Of a stretch of DNA of 64,000 nucleotides, positions 37,500 to 50,380 are shown piece after piece. The DNA comes from Sympetrum striolatum (Eukaryota; Arthropoda; Insecta; Odonata; Libellulidae). The DNA is taken from assembly GCA_947579665.1 (NCBI GenBank), contig OX388349.1:22786459-22850458 (forward strand), written 5' to 3'. The position numbers and the translations under genes are program-made. The notes beneath the pieces were generated by a model. The model was given only the letters and a program-made list of their open reading frames with translations. It did not search any database and was not told the DNA's origin. The first letter of the stretch is position 1; the number at the start of each line of letters is the position of its first letter.

Positions 37500-37930
37500 A
37501 GAGGTTCCTGCTACCATATTCTGATGAATGGAAGATATTCATTTGTTATTTGGTACAGGATAGAGAAGATGCATCTTTAATTTACTTTTGTCACAGCCTT
37601 GATCATGCTGGGATGAAATGAAAGCAACTGTGGTTTGAGTGAATAATTGCACTGATCAAGGCCTCTCCTTATGAACTGACAAGAAAAGTGCAACTCGTTG
37701 AGTCATTGTGCTTCACTTGCTTGGATATATTCCGCTTGTAGCATTCTAGCTCAGTGAGAAAAGCAATGGAAAACTTCCTCTCTCCTTATCCTGCCTAAAA
37801 AACCATCATTCCTCTCCACAAGCTCATAGTTGTTTATGTTAGAGAGTATGAGGTACCAATCCGTCTTCGGGCTTAATATTTTACAGACAGATATTTGAGA
37901 GATGCTGATTGCAGTGATTGTAACTTCAAA
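37500..37930 (+). repeat. Unidentified dispersed repeat, copy 1
   Basis: This stretch aligns in order with 48700-49435. Shared blocks include TTTGGTAC-GGATA, GATGCATCTTT / AATGTATCTTT, TGATCATGCTGGG / TGTTCATGGCTGTGCTGG, ATGAAAGCAACTG / ATGAAAGCTACTG, AAGGCCTCTCCTTATG / AAGGTCTCTCCTTATG, GATATATTCCGCTTGTAGC / GTATATATTCCACTTATAGC and ATGTTAGAGAGTATGAGG / ATGTTAGAGAAGGTGAGG. No coding capacity is visible. It could be the non-coding part of a transposon or an old segmental copy. Confidence 0.75.
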
Positions 37931-38230
37931 GTAGTGCTGGGAGAACAATTGAAGTCTCTTTCAGCCTCGAAGAAAAGTCGTTTGGATGGAAAAGAAATAC
38001 GATAAATCCTATACATTTATAAAAATAAATTCTCTCTAGTTAAATTCCAGGGCAGAATTTTTGAATTAATTTTTGCGATTTTTGTCCGCAGCCATTCATT
38101 TCGCCGGAGATAAGTAAAGTCAACTTTTTATGAGATTAGAACTCTTCCAGTGACTTCGCTGCGGGTAGGTCACGTGACCACCATTAAAGTACATGGTCAT
38201 ATCGTTCTCTGCAGGTATAATTAGTAATGA

Positions 38231-38253
38231 GAGTGATTAACTTTTAATCACTC
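38231..38253. repeat. Perfect short hairpin
   Basis: GAGTGATTAA and TTAATCACTC face each other across a three-base loop (CTT), giving a 10-bp stem. No T-run or gene context gives it a role. Confidence 0.6.
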
Positions 38254-38889
38254 AGCGAACGTGAAGGAATGGGCTCTTGAGCCGTTAAATACCCTTAGTA
38301 GTTCTGGAGACAATTTCTTAAATTCCTGGAACGTTCATGAAATACGTCATCCGGTATGAAGGAAACCTTGCAAATGAAATTTCTCAGGCATAGATATCCT
38401 CAATCCTTTTAATTAATTTTCTCTTACTTACGGTTCATCATTCTTACGGCTAATTTTATGCTTATATCCTCCTAAATGCGATTATTCAAAAGTAACGAAT
38501 ATCCATGACTTGTTATCGGAAACAATATTCAATAATAATTTGCTTGATGTTTTTATCATGTATGTGAATGATTTGCAATAGTACGTCTAGTTTTCCATTG
38601 ATTCATTAATAGTCAAATTCGATGATTTTTTGCATTGATTAATGGTGATATCAACTTTAGGCTTAGCTTTGCTAATAATATTAAGTGAAATACAAAGTGT
38701 AATATACCTTCCGGCGTACTCAGAAAAATAATTCGTTTTTTTAATATAAAATTTCCTTATATAACTATTTGGATTTAGGAAACACGCAACGCAAGAATGG
38801 CCTGATGGTATGTAGCTTTTCTATGATAACGCTATATGTGGCTCTCTGATGGGAAAAGGTTCTCTACTCCAGCTCTAACTAATACCCAA

Positions 38890-39560
38890 AAGTCGTAGAG
38901 AGAATTGTAGGGGAAATAAACTTAGGGACCTAAAACCAGTGGTTTCCCTCATGGCGCTTCCCATCGTAGGAATAGACGAGAGGAAGTAGTGATCACAAGA
39001 CTTCGGATAGGTCACTGTGCATTTACACATTCATTCCTATTTACAGATGGGGAGATGGCACCTATGTGCGATAGCTGCAGCTCGCAACTAACCATTAAGC
39101 ACATACTTACTGATTGTGAGCAATACCATGCCTTAAGAAACAGATTTGATATCAGGGGTGAGCTCAGAGACATCTTAGGCAATGACGCAGAAAACCTCAA
39201 TAGAGTTTTACAGTTTCTTAAAGAAGCTCATCTATACAAAAAAGTTTAAGTCCACAACCATCCTGAACAAAGATGTTTTACTATGTACTAGGAGTAAAGC
39301 TTCTTATTTATTTTATTTATTTATTTATTTTATCCATTTACTGGTGACTAACTTTTAATGGGTTTTTAACTATTTATTTTATCTATTTATGATCTTCAGA
39401 GCCTGTAAAGGCAAAACTGATTCTATTTACTAATAATACACATATGCCAATATTTTTATTTATATATTTTATTATGCTTTTTTGTCAGTTTTGTCAAGTA
39501 TTGGCGCAAATAACCTAAGGGTTGAGGCGCCTTAACCCAATACTACGAGAATTGTAGGTC
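38890..39560 (+). pseudogene. Jockey-like non-LTR retrotransposon, RNase H tail and 3' end
   Basis: Around 38915-38985 one frame reads KLRDLKPVVS. After a frame change, the sequence at 38982-39249 reads EVVITRLRIGHCAFTHSFLF, then PMCDSCSSQLTIKHILTDC, then a charged helix ending LQFLKEAHLYKKV-stop. This is the Cys/His C-terminus (CxxC...H...C) of Jockey/R1-type polyproteins, after the RNase H domain. A TTTA-rich stretch follows. Near 39490-39535 GGCGCAAATAACCTAAGGGTTGAGGCGCC is a hairpin-containing 3' UTR end typical of such elements. The 5' part is absent: a dead, 5'-truncated copy. The 86-codon frame at 38989-39249 is its surviving piece. Confidence 0.85.
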
Positions 39561-41224
<1,664 letters not shown>

Positions 41225-41347
41225 GTTGTGCTAGTGTGTGAGTGCTAATTATAGTGCAACAATATTTGCTGAATTGACTATAAGCTACGTCAGCTATCAC
41301 TTAATTATTATTATTTTAGTGTTTTCTGGTAGTAACATAGGGTAACT

Positions 41348-41545
41348 AAACCTCCAATTTCTAGTGACAGTGAAGAAGACGACGATTGCCTTTACTGTTC
41401 TGACTATTCAGCGGAGGGCTGGATAAGATATGTCAATTGCTATAAGTGAGCCTACAATAGGTGTACCGGTATAGATAGTGAAGACGATGAGGACACCCAT
41501 ATAATGTATTATGTGAATGACTTCTGTATTTCATGCTCTACATAG
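41348..41545 (+). pseudogene. pogo/Tigger-like transposase C-terminal zinc-finger fragment
   Basis: Frame 41348-41545 reads KPPISSDSEEDDDCLYCSDY, SAEGWIRYVNCYK-stop-AYNRCTG, IDSEDDEDTHIMYYVNDFC. The order acidic stretch, CxxC, EGW-hydrophobic, C-x2, (W)AH/Y, C-x-G, acidic stretch, C matches the C-terminal PHD-like finger found on many insect pogo/Tigger-type (DDE_1) transposases. The codon for the conserved Trp is TGA, and the His after it has become Tyr. The DNA-binding and DDE catalytic parts are not present. It begins about 120 bp past the NUMT edge. Confidence 0.65.
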
Positions 41546-41670
41546 GTTATCTTTTTCTTCTTAAAGTTTTTCAAGTTAATTTTTAAGTCTTTAATATTTT
41601 CTCATCAGTCTAACATATAGTATCCAAGTTTATAAACTCAATGTGTTCTGGTTTATTGTGGAACGCGATC

Positions 41671-41784
41671 TAAAATAATACAAAAGCGTAGGCACTTAAC
41701 CTGAAGATGACTGTCATGGTCGAAACCGGTCGTTTCTAAAATTAAAGTTGTGGAAAATACGAATTACGCTTTTGAATTATTTTA
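41671..41784 (+). mobile_element. Small inverted-repeat element with hammerhead-like module
   Basis: Terminal inverted repeats of 20 bp (TAAAATAATACAAAAGCGTA at 41671-41690 and its complement at 41765-41784, one mismatch) enclose 74 bases. The core at 41701-41731 is CTGAAGA, T, GACT-gtcat-GGTC (four pairs, one G-T), then GAAA CCGGTC. Coding capacity is nil. The core has the order of a hammerhead ribozyme (CUGANGA, stem II, GAAA, minimal stem III, GUC), and the terminal repeats could extend stem I. Ribozyme activity is not established. Confidence 0.75.
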
Positions 41785-42662
41785 TCCAAGTTTTCACTGT
41801 TAGGAAGTTTACACTCTTTTGAAAAAACAATTAATAATATACAAATTCTAAGTGTGTATAACAAATATATGACTTCCTGCAAAGTAATAATGTTTTTCAT
41901 ATCATAATACCGTAACTTTTTACTTTACCCCAAAATAATCTGAGAAAATTAAATATTCCGTACTGCCCCACCTTCCCCTACGGATTCTTATTTATTTAGC
42001 ATCACTCGAAAACTCTCCCGTTCACAAATCAATGTGAAAATGGTTTAATCGCAGAAACCATGATGATTTTAATGATTGAAATCGAAGCACCCCCTGGATG
42101 CTCGTTCCGTTATAATTCATCGAGTGAAAACGAGAATCCTGCGAGTATTTCGAACCGCGTCTCAGGTTCAACATCAGAGGGTTTGGTGAACGTTTCGTCC
42201 CGCGAAGTATTTGAAATGAATTATTCAATGGCGTAAATTGATGTCCCTTATTGGCCGATGATTTTCAAATGCTGCTTTTATGGTTTGCCCTTGCTTATTT
42301 AAACTGCCAAATTTCACTCAAGGTCTGTTTTTGGCGGAGTCGGCTTCTGGCGATGTAAAAATTCAGATCCACTTTGGCGCTGCCCTCCCATTGATTACCC
42401 TTTTAGATGACTCGCATTCGCTTTAACTACAACCCTGATATTAAGTATCAAGATGACTTACCTATAATTCTAATCTATTCCAATTTCCTAGTAGTTCAAT
42501 GTAAACCTGCTTAACACAACCATGATATTTATGTTTATGATTCGTTACGACTCCGATGTTTTAAATGAAGTTTTTTATTCCCAGAATAAATGATATGTTT
42601 CCAGAAAGTTAAGTTAATCATCAAGTTCACGGAGAAGGACGAAATATAGTGGAACTCCGACA
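41785..42662. other. No gene recognised
   Basis: AT-rich to moderate GC unique sequence. The 68-codon minus frame at 42022-42228 shows no family signature. Confidence 0.5.
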
Positions 42663-42833
42663 TAATCGAAATGATTGTTAAACAAAACTGTTTTTTTAAT
42701 AAAAAAGTAACTTTTACTATTCCACATACTGAGGTTACAGTGGTGACTAGTTTCGGGAACTAATAGGGTACTTCTTTATGCCCTGTTTAAGCCCCGATAA
42801 AACCTGTTTTATTTATAACAATCCTTTCGATTA
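42663..42833 (-). mobile_element. Diverged inverted-repeat element of the same family
   Basis: The left arm TAATCGAAATGATTGTTA (42663-42680) and its near complement at 42813-42833 form terminal repeats; matches continue inward (AAACAAAACTG versus AAATAAAACAGG). On the minus strand the centre carries AAAGAAG, 18 variable bases and GAAACTAGTCACC, at the same order and spacing as CTGAAGA...GAAACCGGTC in the better copies. The hairpin between the blocks no longer pairs well, so this copy is decayed. Confidence 0.6.
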
Positions 42834-45800
42834 ATCATTAAGGTCTTTATTGAGGCGATATTGAAACTGAAAATTCTCTTTTTCAATCCAACCTGTCGTC
42901 TATGATATTAATAAAAAATAATCTATAGGGTAATATAAATAGAGACAAAAACCTTCGAAAGAGTGGATATAAAAATCTAATTATTATGTTATGAAAAGAG
43001 ACCCACTGCAGAAAGCACATACAAGGAGGGGGTGTGTGAAAAAGCTGCACAAACCTACTAATAGTACAAGCTAAAAGATGTAAAGGAAAGCTGTGTATAA
43101 CATGGAACACCTGGTTTATAACATAGAAATCATGAAAGCGATACTATAAAAAATATGAGTTAAAATTTGTCTATACATAAATCAATCAATACATTGTAAT
43201 CATTCACTTAAAACTATAAAAATCAAAATGAAATCAGCATTTTTTAAACACTACAAAACATTCGAAACTTAAAATAATTTTGAAAATTGGGAGTAGAAAT
43301 ATTCTAAAAGGATATTTAAGGGGAATTAAAAGTAATAAACTGGGAAGAGTATTCTACGTAATCAATCAAATTAGAAGAGACTTTATGACATCTTATTTTC
43401 ACCACTTTTGATTTCAAACGTTCGTTTTCGATGAATAATTCAACGAATCATGAAAATGTTACGGTTTTCCGAAAGGTTTCGCTGGCCGCGGGATTGTGGA
43501 TCTGGAGTTCATCATTATTGTATAGGTCGTATAATATGCATTCACGGATGGTTGACTCCCTGCTTTGTGGCGGAGGATTAAGCGGTTCTTTTAAAAGCTT
43601 CAAGGATTGAATATTGACTTCCAGTGTATACGCTAAATTGAAGAAATCAAATTGCAAAATTCCTCAAATAATAAATGCTCTTCAAATACTTGTATTGAAA
43701 GGAAATTTGGAGTTTTGGAGCCGTCAAACGATTTCAGTGTAGATGCATTTCAACTGAAGTATTCTTAGGGAATATAAGAATGATTTTTTAAGGATTTTAA
43801 TGGAACCATTTCTACGACTGAACTGGACAATAGTATGGAAAGTACTCAATGGGGAAAATTGATGCCTTAATTTCCTATATCGTCCTACTTTTCATTTTTC
43901 TCTTTCAATTACTGCATTTCAAGTAAAATTTCTGAAGTAATTCCTTCATTGTAATATCTATAATAACTTAATGGTTTAAAAAACAGAAAAGAAATTAGAT
44001 GTGTACTTTCCACAGAGATTTATTCTAGTGACATTTATTCGATTTTAGAATGAAATTTCACCAAATTTCACTTAATAATTTTAATGTTTTAATAGTTTAA
44101 ATTTTCTGGATTTAATTCAGTATTTTGACACTTAAAATCATAGTTTTTGTCAAGAAAATTAAAACAACTCCCTTTTAAATAAGTTTTGCTCAATTATTTT
44201 CATTTCTCTAAGATAATTGAACTATTTACATAAAAGATTAGGACTAACTACCTACCTTTGCGCTATATTATTTTTTATCAATGCCTTGTTGTGATCTACT
44301 GTCATTCATTTAGCAGCTCAATTCCATTTTTGTCGGTATTATTGGATGAAAGACATATTGTTTAGGATTTTTGCTTTCACACATGACTAATAGATTGAAT
44401 TGTTATATAATGGGTTTTCAAATCAACTCAAACATTGACCGTTTTCGCGAATTTTCGTTCGTATAATTGTGTTTTGTCAAGACGGTTAAACGCATTCGCT
44501 TCGGAATAAGTAGACCATATACGGCTCCCGGGCGTGTTGCCGGGATCTTAGGAGCAAAGGTGAATCAAAGTCAATCCCAGACTCAGACGGGGATTTGCCG
44601 GCTGAGGAAAAATCGGTCACGTTGATGTTTTGTATCACGTTGAGGCTCTAGTTGAGTTCACGGAAGAGGATATGGGTCTTTCCTTATATCACGTTGCGTA
44701 ATGCATTCACGGGGGGCGTTGAGACATTCTAAAGTAGAGTATTTCATTCATCCTCTCCTTACAGAAATAGTTCAGGTTTTGCATCGATATTGTGTTGTGG
44801 ATGCGTGTTATAATACTAAAATTCACGGTTAAGTTACACTAAGTAAACATTGCAGTTGAGTAATGCAACAAAACATTGACGGAGTTATGAATAAATTTCA
44901 GTAACACCTCCTATGGAATGATGTTACTTCCTTAATCACTTTTTGAATGGGGTAATACTTTTTTAAGATCTCCACGTTCTTCCTAACCAACAGGCATCAT
45001 TTGGGGAATAGAGTACGATCCACCTGACTGTGTTAATGTACGGGCTCATTCCATATTAAGCTTGATTCCTTTCAGACATTAATATTCCATATTATTTTAC
45101 TTATCTTTCTAATATATATGCTAAAGCCAAAATTGCAACCAAATCGAATAAAATGAAATGCTTAATTATTATAAGTATTTTTAATACTTTAAAATTGATA
45201 TTAATCAATGCATACTCTACATTAGAAACAACTTTTATGATGAATATTATTTGGATATTCTGATGTATGAGGATAACCATTTACCAAAGTTCCGTAAGAC
45301 TATAAATCCTGTTTGTTTATCAATATAGTGTTTCAGACTTATTATTATTTTGCAATTAAAATATCGAAGAAGACGGTCAAGGTAGTGTAAGATTACAAAC
45401 CAATTGAGGTTACTTTTTAGAGTATTGTCTATCAAGAGTCTTTTATTTTGTTACTCCTTAACTATGTTTTCTTGTTTATCCGTAAATAAACATAAGATTA
45501 GAATCGAAAGTATTTGGGTATTGACAATATTAAAACCATTTTTATAACTTAATAACTTTCTTATACTGTATCCTATCTCATCTTTATAATATTTCATTGG
45601 AGTTCTCCGAATTTGGAGGCTTAAAATTCTCACATCTGCCAATATTTTTCTGAACGTTCTTATGAATTTACCGAAATGTCAGCGTTGTTTGGTACCTTAG
45701 AAAAAGCGTTAGATTGCGAGATCACTTCTGTTAAAAGTCAAATCCTATCGAGTATATTTTGCTCATTTCAAACATTTGAATTCCTCGGAATCATTGCCCG

Positions 45801-46549
45801 AAAAATTAATGACGATCTAAAATATCTCGATTGTAATTATCAAGCGAGAATGAATTTGCTGAGGGCAACAGCCACACAGCCAGCCAGGTAGAAAAACGCA
45901 TTCAGGAAGACAATAAATTTCATTTCTCATTCAAAATATGCATCGAAAATATAATGAAATGATATTTTGATGTACGGTTGAAAACAATAGGGTCAGATCG
46001 GATATTGAAATTCCATAAATATTCTGCCTAAAAATTTCATTCGACAAATAAAAGACGGTACCCTCTCCCGCCCCTAAGCGTTTATGTCGGAATCAAGTGT
46101 AGCATTCAGTTAATGAAAACCGAAATATGCGCGCTGATATTAGTTTGCCAATTCCCTTTTTCAAACGAGGGGAATGCGCATTATTTAAATTATCTCCGTA
46201 ACTAATGGATCTCGGAAGTTCGAACCGGAAAAATTTACACGAAATAAATTTCCACGCACCGCTCGAGGTATTCTTTTTAATGAGCGATATTGATGGAATA
46301 TTTCACTCTGCCCGGCATTCAATCCGAGAAAAATATCCCGTATTTTCCTCTCTTTCGATCATTATATCTCCAGACAATAAAATCTACATTTCCACGCATT
46401 TTTTATGTTCAGTCCTCTTCGCGATCTCTTCTTTTTACGCCGAGGCTAACTCTTTCTGCTCACCCCTTTCCTCAGGAGAAATCTCCCGGGAGGTACTAAC
46501 GACTCCGGGATTACCGGCAACAATAGCTCAATTTGAATCAGCGATCGGG
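42834..46549. other. No gene recognised
   Basis: AT-rich sequence. 44500-44620 is a short GC-richer spot with CCCGGGCGTGTTGCCGGG, which can fold into a small hairpin. The reading frames of 60-75 codons have no domain. No RNA gene or transposon coding piece was found. Confidence 0.45.
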
Positions 46550-47160
46550 CAGCCATGGCCGCGATTATGCCGTTCAATAACGCAGAAACGTAGGGAGTAG
46601 CGTTTGTTCTCTTTTTATAGCTCTCATCCGAGGCCATCCCGGGCCTTTCGGCGTCAAACGTTGGTTGCCCCTGACAACCACGTGTACCAGCCAATCCGCG
46701 ATCAAGCGTGCCAGCCTCCATAGCTCCTTTTGCAACCCTCCAAGCCGCACTTCTGTCACCTAGGAGACCGTTGCTACGTCCCCTCTTGGCCCCGCTAGCT
46801 CTTTCTCTCTACTCAACCCCTGCGTCATTTGCCCCTCCCCATTCTACCGTCACATACTCCCCCATCCCCCTCTCCCATCAAACGCATTTCTCTCTTCCCC
46901 AGTCTCGACGCGCTCCTGCTTTTTTCTCCAGCATTCCAAACCTTCGTAATTAATATCGAATTTGCAAATTTCACGGAGGTTCGGATTTCTGCGCAATAAA
47001 ACTCAAACCAGACGGCGCTAGGTAACCGAACTCACTTAATTAGCGGGGTATTCTTTAATTCGCGCGTGGAATCGGATTCCTCCATCAACCCCGACGTCGA
47101 GAGCAGTAACAGGTATGCGTCTCGTGCGGGAAATAAAAGCTGGCGGGCTAAACTAGCAAC
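46550..47160. other. CpG-containing and pyrimidine-rich segment
   Basis: 46550-46720 contains many CpGs. 46730-46920 is strongly pyrimidine-rich on the plus strand (CCCCATCCCCCTCTCCC near 46859). Overlapping frames on both strands arise from composition. It resembles the flank of the CpG-rich gene start at 50 kb and may be part of the same regulatory domain. There is no direct proof. Confidence 0.35.
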
Positions 47161-47627
47161 GCCCACATTCCCTTGTTTGTTTCCTAGAAAGGATTGGATG
47201 GTCTTGGTCATTTGATTTCGTTACGTAGTATTTTTGACTGAATACTTAATGGATTTAGTGACAAAAAATCACGACTCTCCGTTAAACGTTTTAGGTGAGA
47301 TTTGGAAGAATTACTTTTTTGTTTAGAAATTTATGATGCAGGATCCCACATCAATATTTGGTCAATATTTGAAAAATTAGGAACTTAAAGACGCAACTTA
47401 ATTTTCTCGTAGCTAGGTAGTGTGAACAAAAGTTAATAATACGCTAAATGAATCATAGTAATGCGTCAAATAAAGCGAATAATTTCTGTAATTCTGACTT
47501 GATCTGATCTTAATAGAAACCCCTTAATGCAAATGATAAACCTACATATTGTAGAAAAATCCATTTTGAAAGAAATTTATTCCAATCAATACGTTAGATG
47601 TTAGAGAACTTAATATGTTCTATACTA

Positions 47628-47760
47628 AATATAATAAACTATAAAGACAATTTATTTCATCAGCCTGATGATGGAGCTACGTTCGAAATTTTAGGTCGCA
47701 TTTCTTGTAAATTTATCGTGGTTTAGTATAAATAAATTGTCTATATAGTTTGTTATCTTT
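47628..47760 (+). mobile_element. Inverted-repeat element with CTGATGA...GAAA...GGTC module
   Basis: Arms of about 30 bp at each end (left core AAACTATAAAGACAATTTATTT, right core its complement with two differences) give a 133-bp element. The module at 47665-47697 is CTGATGA, T, a weak hairpin beginning GGA and closing TTC, GAAA, TTTTAGGTC. Here CCGG is replaced by TTTTAGG, so stem III is changed. The outer arms are AT-rich and nearly intact. Confidence 0.65.
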
Positions 47761-48515
47761 ATTACAATCAAATTCTATCACCACTTAATAATTCTCGTAT
47801 TTCAATTTTTTTAGCCGCTGTTGTTGATTCTAGTGTATTTTTGTTGCTAGTAGTGTTAGATTTATATTTAATAGATTGCTATTTCTAGTTTAATACTGGA
47901 GATGAGTGTATGCTCATTAATAATAGTTATCATCACTAATAGAGTGGTTATTTTCATGCTCATCCAAATATATTAGTACGAAACATAACCCCTCATGACA
48001 CTTCCTGAACCAATTTCCTCACAGCTTCCTCCCTTAATCTCCCTTGCTTTAATATCTCATGAAATCCAATCTTTTTCATTAACCAATTAATCTTAACATG
48101 AAAACTTTCAAAAGGCAAAAGATTCGCGTTTTAATGGATATAGAGGTTGCAAGTCTGTAGAGCCCGGCTACGTGGTGACCCATGAAGGAGGACTCGAGTA
48201 TTAGTTATTTCGCATGAGTATTCATGGAATCAAACGCCCGTATATTTTCATCGTCAAGGGAGCTCGAAGGACCGAGTAAGCTTCTGCTTTTTGACGGTGT
48301 AAGGTATTCATAAATAACCGACCCGCCAAAGCTTATTACAACCAGCATCTGTTTCATAAACCCCGCAATCCTAGAGAATTCCTTTGCATACCTACACACT
48401 ACGCCTGATCTTTATAATGAATGGCGTATCTCAATATTTTACCGATGCATGGCGCTCTTTGCGATGCATCAGCACCTAATTTTCCATTCCGATGGAGCGT
48501 GTTCCCAATTAAATT
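47761..48515. other. No gene recognised
   Basis: AT-rich sequence. No coding, RNA or repeat signal was recognised apart from the flanking elements. Confidence 0.5.
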
Positions 48516-48517
48516 CG

Positions 48518-48592
48518 CCGGCCTCGGTTGCGTAGGGGTCTACGTGATAACCAAGCAGTGCAGGTCAGGGGTTCGAATCCTGATCAGAGTAT
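48518..48592 (+). mobile_element. tRNA-like element (SINE head or tRNA pseudogene)
   Basis: A perfect B-box GGTTCGAATCC (48570-48580) sits in a five-pair T-arm (TCAGG with CCTGA). Upstream GGCCTCGGTTGCGTAGGGGTC (48520-48540) has A-box character. An acceptor stem and a normal anticodon arm do not form, so a working tRNA is unlikely. Confidence 0.55.
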
Positions 48593-48699
48593 GGTTACTT
48601 GTGGAAGGCTTTCAATAGACCAAAATTCTCCTATGAAAGGCTTGTTATTTAATTGTTCTTGGTTATCATTGCTATTGTAAATAATCATAAACATTTATG

Positions 48700-49435
48700 C
48701 GCCTCTGTTACGAACGATTAATGGAATATGTGTTATTTATCTTTTGGTACGGGATATATAAATGTATCTTTCATCTCTGTAAAGTAAGAAGATTTGGCTG
48801 TTAACGAATAACAGGTTTCAAATCTCCAATAGCCGTCTTTGTCGGCTTTTCTCCCCTCATTCACCGGTATTCGGAAAAAACTACGGGAAGGTTTTATAAA
48901 TACCCGATTCGCATTTCGAAAGCAATGAATCCTTTTTTATGGGTCATTAATGACATTGTAATTGTCTTGTCTCTCATTAATGACCCCTGAAGAAGGAAGT
49001 GTTGCTTTCGAAATGGGCATTGGACATTTCTAAAATCCTCTCCTTGTTTCTCCGAATACCGGTAAATGAGGGGTACGTCGACAAAGACGACTATTGGATA
49101 TTTTAAACCTCTAATCCTTTATCTCCTTTACCACTGTCTTGTTCATGGCTGTGCTGGCATGAAAGCTACTGAGGTTTTAGGAGCTAATAAGTGACACTAA
49201 TTAAGGTCTCTCCTTATGGAATGCCAAGAAAGTCGAAGTGGTTCAAATACGTGTATATATTCCACTTATAGCGTTGAGGCATGTTGAGGAATGAAAAGGC
49301 AAATTAACTCACTCTTCATCCTATCTAGTTGACCATATTCCCTCCTACTAGCACTTCGTTGGTAATGTTAGAGAAGGTGAGGAATAACCTGCCTTTGTGA
49401 TAATAACTTTACAGAAAGTGTAGCGAAGCATATCG
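48700..49435 (+). repeat. Unidentified dispersed repeat, copy 2, split by a palindromic insertion
   Basis: Blocks at 48700-48800 match the left part of 37500-37930 and blocks at 49118-49435 match the remainder. In this copy the two halves are separated by the palindromic element at 48813-49110, which copy 1 lacks at the corresponding point. The repeat is therefore older than the insertion. Confidence 0.7.
48813..49110 (+). mobile_element. 298-bp foldback element nested in a repeat
   Basis: Long arms: AGGTTTCAAATCTCCAATAG, CGTCTTTGTCG, CCCCTCATTCACCGGTATTCGG on the left face matching complements on the right (49043-49110). Further in, CATTTCGAAAGCAA and its complement and GGGTCATTAATGAC / CATTAATGACCC also pair. 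The right arm carries CTGAAGA (48987), A, GGAAG-tgttg-CTTTC (five pairs), then GAAATGGGC, the same layout as the other palindromic elements but with a changed final block. There is no coding sequence. Confidence 0.75.
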
Positions 49436-49879
49436 AATGTCTTAAATCTCGTTAATTTTGCTGTGCACCTGTATTTTCCTTCTGGTATATTGGAAGGCCG
49501 AGTCCCGGACAAGTGACTTCATCTCATCCCAACCCTTCCTTCGTCAATGCATATCAAAATTCTATATTGTACGGTCGTCTGGGTTCCTTCACGATAAAAA
49601 TATTGTTTTAAAGGGGGACAAATGTAGCGCGGAAATGGATTGACCTTTCCCTTCCTCTTCGGAGGACAAAACGATCAAAAAAATGGCGCGATTCCTCTTC
49701 GCGTCGCTGCACGGCATATTCCTTCCTCTATTTCCCATTCGATCTCTCCCCAATTTCCCTCTCCTATTTCCTCCTCCCAATTTTCCATCCCTATTTCCTC
49801 CCCGGCTCGATAGTCGCTGCCGGGAGTGGGCTGCGAACTCTTCATATTTTCCCCACCTCTCTTTCTCTCTCATGCGTCG
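49436..49879. other. Pyrimidine-rich lead-in to the CpG-rich block
   Basis: 49680-49870 is rich in CCTCTATTTCC-type reiterations on the plus strand (CCTATTTCCTCC recurs near 49769 and 49791), making shadow frames on both strands. A plausible 3' splice site lies at its end (pyrimidine tract, then CATTCAACAG at 49903-49912). Confidence 0.4.
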
Positions 49880-50380
49880 CTTCTAAACCCTGTTTGTTTG
49901 GTCATTCAACAGGTCGCCGAAGCGCGCTGCGGTGCCGAGTCGTCGGCAGAGGCTGTTGCTGCTGCTGCCGTATAGAAGGCCTCGGGTGGCGGCAACGAAG
50001 TTCCCCCCACCCCCCTTTTGTCCTCCGGGGATAGCAGGAGAGGGGTTCACCAAGGTACCCTTCTATCCCCCCTTGTGTTGTTTTTCCGCGACGGCTCGGT
50101 TTCCAGAAGGGAAAGGAGGGAGCGGGTTGATGTTCCGGGGGCGGGGAGCGACGCGATGACGAGGGACGCATCGGGTGCGGGGTGGGCGGGAGCAGGATGC
50201 GGCGAGGTAGAGGGTGCGGGAAACTCGGTGCGCACGCGCTTGGTGTGTTCGGGGGCGGCGATGTCTTCTCCACCCCCTCGGCTACGTGCGGAGCGCGTTT
50301 GCCCCACGTCCGTGCACTAATAACCCCGGGGGAGGGCGGGGGCAGGCGAGGGGGGCAAGGAGATTCTTTCGCTCGCCGCC
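49880..50380 (+). promoter_or_regulatory. CpG-rich promoter / 5' untranslated region of the 50381 exon
   Basis: GC content and CpG density rise sharply compared with the AT-rich surroundings. TCATTC at 49902-49907 matches the arthropod initiator consensus TCAKTY. Alternatively, the CAG at 49910-49912 after a pyrimidine tract could be a splice acceptor for a 5' UTR exon. A GCTGCTGCT run (49949 onward) and several upstream ATGs are present. No TATA box is evident. The reading frame of the downstream exon is closed upstream by TAA at 50318-50320. Confidence 0.5.

Noticed and set aside
46205..46600. 131-codon plus-strand frame in a CpG-containing area
   Set aside because: Two further frames overlap it on the plus and minus strands; no family resemblance or splice context.
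48518..48592. Functional tRNA gene
   Set aside because: T-arm and B-box are perfect, but no 7-bp acceptor stem or standard D and anticodon arms could be drawn.
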